A stretch of DNA of 8,224 nt from Cellvibrionaceae bacterium (GTDB lineage Bacteria > Pseudomonadota > Gammaproteobacteria > Pseudomonadales > Cellvibrionaceae). Positions 5,750 to 8,224 of the stretch are shown one piece after another. Location: assembly GCA_025800435.1 (NCBI GenBank), contig JAOXRV010000228.1, positions 1 through 8,224 on the forward strand, given 5' to 3'. The notes beneath the pieces were generated by a model, which saw only the letters and a program-made list of their open reading frames with translations, was not told where the DNA came from and did no database searches. Positions within the stretch are counted from its first letter, which is position 1, and each line of letters starts with the position of its first letter. The position numbers and the translations under genes are program-made.

Positions 5750-8140
5750 TTACTCCCGAGTTTTAAGGGCCGAGACCATATCGATATTATCAATATCTCG
5801 TTTTATCATCAGGCCGGAGACAAGCCCGGCCAACACCACCACTGCAATTGCCGCGCCGAAGTTTTTCGGCTCTAGCACGGCGGGAATCTGGTAGAGATCT
5901 GTGCTAAAGCCGGCGCACACCACCGCCAACAAAAAATACCCCAGCACACAACCCAGGGGCAGGGCCGCCAGGGTCACAAGGCCCAACTCGCCCAGCAACA
6001 CAAACGCCGCCTCGGCGCGGGTGAAGCCTATCACCCGCAGGCTGGCCAGATCCCGGGCGCGCTCGGCATAGGCGATGCGGGCGCTGTTATAGACAATACC
6101 AAAAGTAATAACACCGGCGAACACCACCATAATATAACGCATAAAGCCCGCACCGGAGTCGATCATCACGGCAAAGGCCCGGCGAGCCTCATCTTTTAAA
6201 TTGACCCCGGCCACACTCGGCATGGTCTTGAGCGCCCGGTAAACCGACTGACTGTGCTGGCTGTCGATCCGCAGATAAGCGCCGCTGAGCCGGCCCGGCT
6301 GTTTGAGTGCGCGGTTGAGGGCAGCCAGTTCCATATAAGCCGGCGAACCCAGCAGCGATTCCACGATCCTGATCACCGGCAGTTCGAGCACCGGGCGGCG
6401 CCCCTCTTTGACCTCGACCCGGAGCAACTGCCCTGCTTCAACCTGTAAAATATTAGCCAGCGAACGGGACAGCACAATGCCATCGCCGCGAATATATACC
6501 GGCTGCCCAGCGGCGGCCAGCGCGCGGTTTAACTGGGGCTCTGCCAATAGACCGTTGATCCCAAGGCGGTAGTGGTGAACACCGTGGCGCAAGGTGGCGG
6601 CCACAGTGCGAAAAGGCTCCACCGCCATAACCCCGGGGATGGACTGCAGTTCATAGAGGGCTTTATCGCCATAGGGCTCGATAAAACTCACCCTGGCATC
6701 ACTGCGGTCAACCACCTCAAAGCTGAAGCTCATGATTCGCTCAAAGCCCGAAAACACCCCCAGCATTGCCACCGATAGGGACATGCCGGCGGCGATCCCC
6801 AGCACCGCCAGGGCGCTGCGCATAGGCTGGCGCAACAGTCGCCGCAAGACCATGCGGCTGGGCTGGTCGAGCCGGGCCTTGAGCGCCGCGGAAAAATTGG
6901 CCGTGCGACTGTAGTCGACAGGGGCCGGCGGACGCATGGCCACCGCCGGGTTAAGGCCGAACACCCGCCCCAGTACCAGCGCTCCACCGGCACTGGCCGC
7001 CATCACGCTCACCCCCAAGCCCACTAACAAACTACTCGGCGCCAACTCGAACACTAAAAATGGAAGCTTATAATAAATTAGGTAGACATCGATCAGCAGG
7101 CGCCCACCAATTACCCCCAGCAGGCAACCGAGCAGGGCGCCGCCGATGGCGATACATAGGGTAAATTTTAAATAGTGCAGGCCGACCTCGGTATCGGTAT
7201 AGCCAAAGGCTTTGAGCAGACCAATTTGCTCGCGCTCGGATTCGACCATGCGGCCAATCACCATATTCAACAAAAAAGCCGCCACCGCCAAAAACACCGG
7301 CGGGATGGTGGCGCTGGTGGCTTTAAGGCCGTCGATTTCTTCACTGACAAAGCGGTCGGACAACTGCTCCTCGCGGCCGGCCGCGCCCAAACCACCATAG
7401 GGGGCGAGGATGCGATCGACATCCTGTAGCAGCGGCTTGAGCTCGGCACCCTGGACCAGGGACAATAGCACTTCATTGACCGCGCCCTTTAAATCAAAGG
7501 CCGCGGCCATGGCCTTTTCGCCCATCCAGATGACTCCAAAGCGGCCGTCGTCGGGCATTAACTCGCCGGGCGGAGCGCTATATAAAAATTCCGGCGACTG
7601 GGCCAGGCCGCTAATTTCAAAACTGCGGCGACTACCGTTGACGGTGGCCGCCAAGCTATCCCCCGGCGCCAAACCATGGGCCAGCGCAAAACTTTCAAGC
7701 AGCAAAATTTCATCTTCCCGGCCCGGGTCCAGCAACCGCCCAGCACTGAGATAAATATTATTCAACTGGGGAGAGCGGTGTTCGGGCAGGGACAGGGCCT
7801 GGGCGCGAATCGGCACCGGCGCGCCGGGCATATTAATCAGCGCACCCCCGCGCATGCGCCCCTCGACCGCGGCCACCCCGGGCAGCCGGGCAATATCTTG
7901 CAGAATATATTCGGGGGCGCGCTTGAGCGGCGCGGTGACTTGGGCCAGACGATAGCGTTCATAGTAGGCGCGCTTGGTCTGCTCCAGTGAATTTACCAAG
8001 CCATCCATCATCACCAACAACATCACCCCCACCGCCACCACTGCGGCAATCGCAATTGCCTGACCCTTCATCCGCAGCAGGTCGCGCAGCAGCTTGCGGT
8101 CCAGCGGTGCCAACAGCGAAACCAAGGCGCTGCTCACCAC
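5750..8140 (-). CDS. ABC transporter permease with two FtsX-type domains
   Basis: This 796-residue inner-membrane permease has a duplicated MacB/FtsX plan. TM1 is at about 27-45, followed by a large periplasmic domain (about 46-280). Three helices follow at about 281-298, 328-349 and 368-392. Another helix at about 441-466 opens the second half, with a second periplasmic domain (about 467-668) and three final helices (about 669-689, 716-742, 759-780). Each half has the cytoplasmic coupling segment typical of FtsX domains: EREQIGLLKAFGYT (302-315) and ERARDLASLRVIGF (693-706). Each half ends in the expected short motif: NPAVAMRP (397-404) and VSALKTRE at the C-terminus. The gene overlaps the ATPase gene upstream and is followed closely by a HlyD-type adaptor. 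That suggests MacAB-like export of a molecule from periplasm or membrane rather than cell-division FtsX or Lol lipoprotein sorting. GTG 8140 is chosen because GAGG lies 7 bases before it; the adjacent GTG at 8137 is nearly as good. Confidence 0.92.
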   Translation of the reverse strand: MVSSALVSLLAPLDRKLLRDLLRMKGQAIAIAAVVAVGVMLLVMMDGLVNSLEQTKRAYYERYRLAQVTAPLKRAPEYILQDIARLPGVAAVEGRMRGGALINMPGAPVPIRAQALSLPEHRSPQLNNIYLSAGRLLDPGREDEILLLESFALAHGLAPGDSLAATVNGSRRSFEISGLAQSPEFLYSAPPGELMPDDGRFGVIWMGEKAMAAAFDLKGAVNEVLLSLVQGAELKPLLQDVDRILAPYGGLGAAGREEQLSDRFVSEEIDGLKATSATIPPVFLAVAAFLLNMVIGRMVESEREQIGLLKAFGYTDTEVGLHYLKFTLCIAIGGALLGCLLGVIGGRLLIDVYLIYYKLPFLVFELAPSSLLVGLGVSVMAASAGGALVLGRVFGLNPAVAMRPPAPVDYSRTANFSAALKARLDQPSRMVLRRLLRQPMRSALAVLGIAAGMSLSVAMLGVFSGFERIMSFSFEVVDRSDARVSFIEPYGDKALYELQSIPGVMAVEPFRTVAATLRHGVHHYRLGINGLLAEPQLNRALAAAGQPVYIRGDGIVLSRSLANILQVEAGQLLRVEVKEGRRPVLELPVIRIVESLLGSPAYMELAALNRALKQPGRLSGAYLRIDSQHSQSVYRALKTMPSVAGVNLKDEARRAFAVMIDSGAGFMRYIMVVFAGVITFGIVYNSARIAYAERARDLASLRVIGFTRAEAAFVLLGELGLVTLAALPLGCVLGYFLLAVVCAGFSTDLYQIPAVLEPKNFGAAIAVVVLAGLVSGLMIKRDIDNIDMVSALKTRE
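5753..5757 (-). promoter_or_regulatory. Ribosome binding site (GGGAG) for the ABC adaptor, inside the permease gene end
   Basis: On the - strand GGGAG ends 9 bases before the GTG start at 5743 and sits within the last codons of the permease gene. This favours translational coupling between the two genes and supports the GTG as the real start. Confidence 0.65.
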
Positions 8141-8224
8141 TCGATATCCTCGGCGGCGAGCTTGTGCTGATTGACGACCACCTCGCGAATCTTGCCATCG
8201 CTAAAGTGAATGACCCGGTCGGCC
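8134..8224 (-). CDS. ABC transporter ATP-binding protein, C-terminal end (partial)
   Basis: The last 29 codons of a gene running off the right edge are visible, ending in TGA at 8136-8134. The translated end begins ADRVIHFSDGKI. This matches the C-terminal part of MacB/LolD-type nucleotide-binding domains, where ADR plus a hydrophobic stretch and DG(K/R)I follow the H-loop. A 17-residue tail follows and ends EDIEW. The Walker A, Walker B, signature and H-loop motifs would lie beyond the window. The stop overlaps the start of the FtsX-type permease by 4 bases (GTGA) or 7 bases, depending on which GTG is used. This is the usual tight arrangement of an ATPase with its permease. It would supply the energy for the ABC exporter. 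Confidence 0.85.
   Translation of the reverse strand, partial: ADRVIHFSDGKIREVVVNQHKLAAEDIEW
8148..8151 (-). promoter_or_regulatory. Ribosome binding site (GAGG) for the ABC permease, inside the ATPase gene
   Basis: On the - strand GAGG lies 7 bases before GTG 8140 and 10 bases before the second candidate GTG at 8137. It therefore favours the upstream start slightly. It lies within the ATPase coding region. Confidence 0.5.

Noticed and set aside
7959..8198. A 79-codon open frame on the - strand at the right edge
   Set aside because: It overlaps both the ATPase end and the permease start in another frame. The real frame there gives the recognisable ATPase C-terminus ADRVIHFSDGKI.

Overview
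The window is a gene-dense stretch of moderately GC-rich DNA, most likely from a Gram-negative proteobacterium. The evidence is a lipoprotein signal with an outer-envelope-type +2 residue, an RND permease, periplasmic adaptor proteins and a CxxCH haem-type motif. A marine gammaproteobacterium is a reasonable guess from general flavour, but nothing here fixes the taxon. There is no RNA gene, CRISPR array, insertion sequence or gene-free gap longer than 20 bases.

Left half, + strand (1-4508). The window opens inside the 3' end of a gene for a small Cys-rich protein with one CxxCH motif, probably a periplasmic haem protein. Twenty bases later starts a lipoprotein periplasmic adaptor (membrane fusion protein), and 17 bases after that a full-length 1021-residue RND inner-membrane permease. 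The three look like one transcription unit. The permease has the standard twelve-helix, two-porter-loop layout. Its transmembrane proton-relay positions read Asp-Asn on TM4 and Asn on TM10, where AcrB has Asp-Asp and Lys.

Right half, - strand (4505-8224). Read in its own direction, this is the last 29 codons of an ABC transporter ATPase, a 796-residue permease with two FtsX-type domains, and a 412-residue HlyD-type adaptor with an uncleaved N-terminal anchor. ATPase and permease overlap by 4 or 7 bases, and permease and adaptor are 6 bases apart. This is a MacAB-like arrangement: the ATPase and permease would form the energised inner-membrane complex and the adaptor would extend it across the periplasm.

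The two operons converge, and their last genes share the four bases TTAA at 4505-4508, which holds both stop codons. There is no convincing intrinsic terminator between them. Neither operon shows its outer-membrane channel, regulator or promoter in this window, so substrates cannot be assigned. Overall this is an envelope-export island of two tripartite-type pumps of different energy source, placed tail to tail. I do not see a clearly new kind of system. The most unusual points are the shared stop codons, the haem-type gene next to an RND pump, and the altered proton-relay residues.
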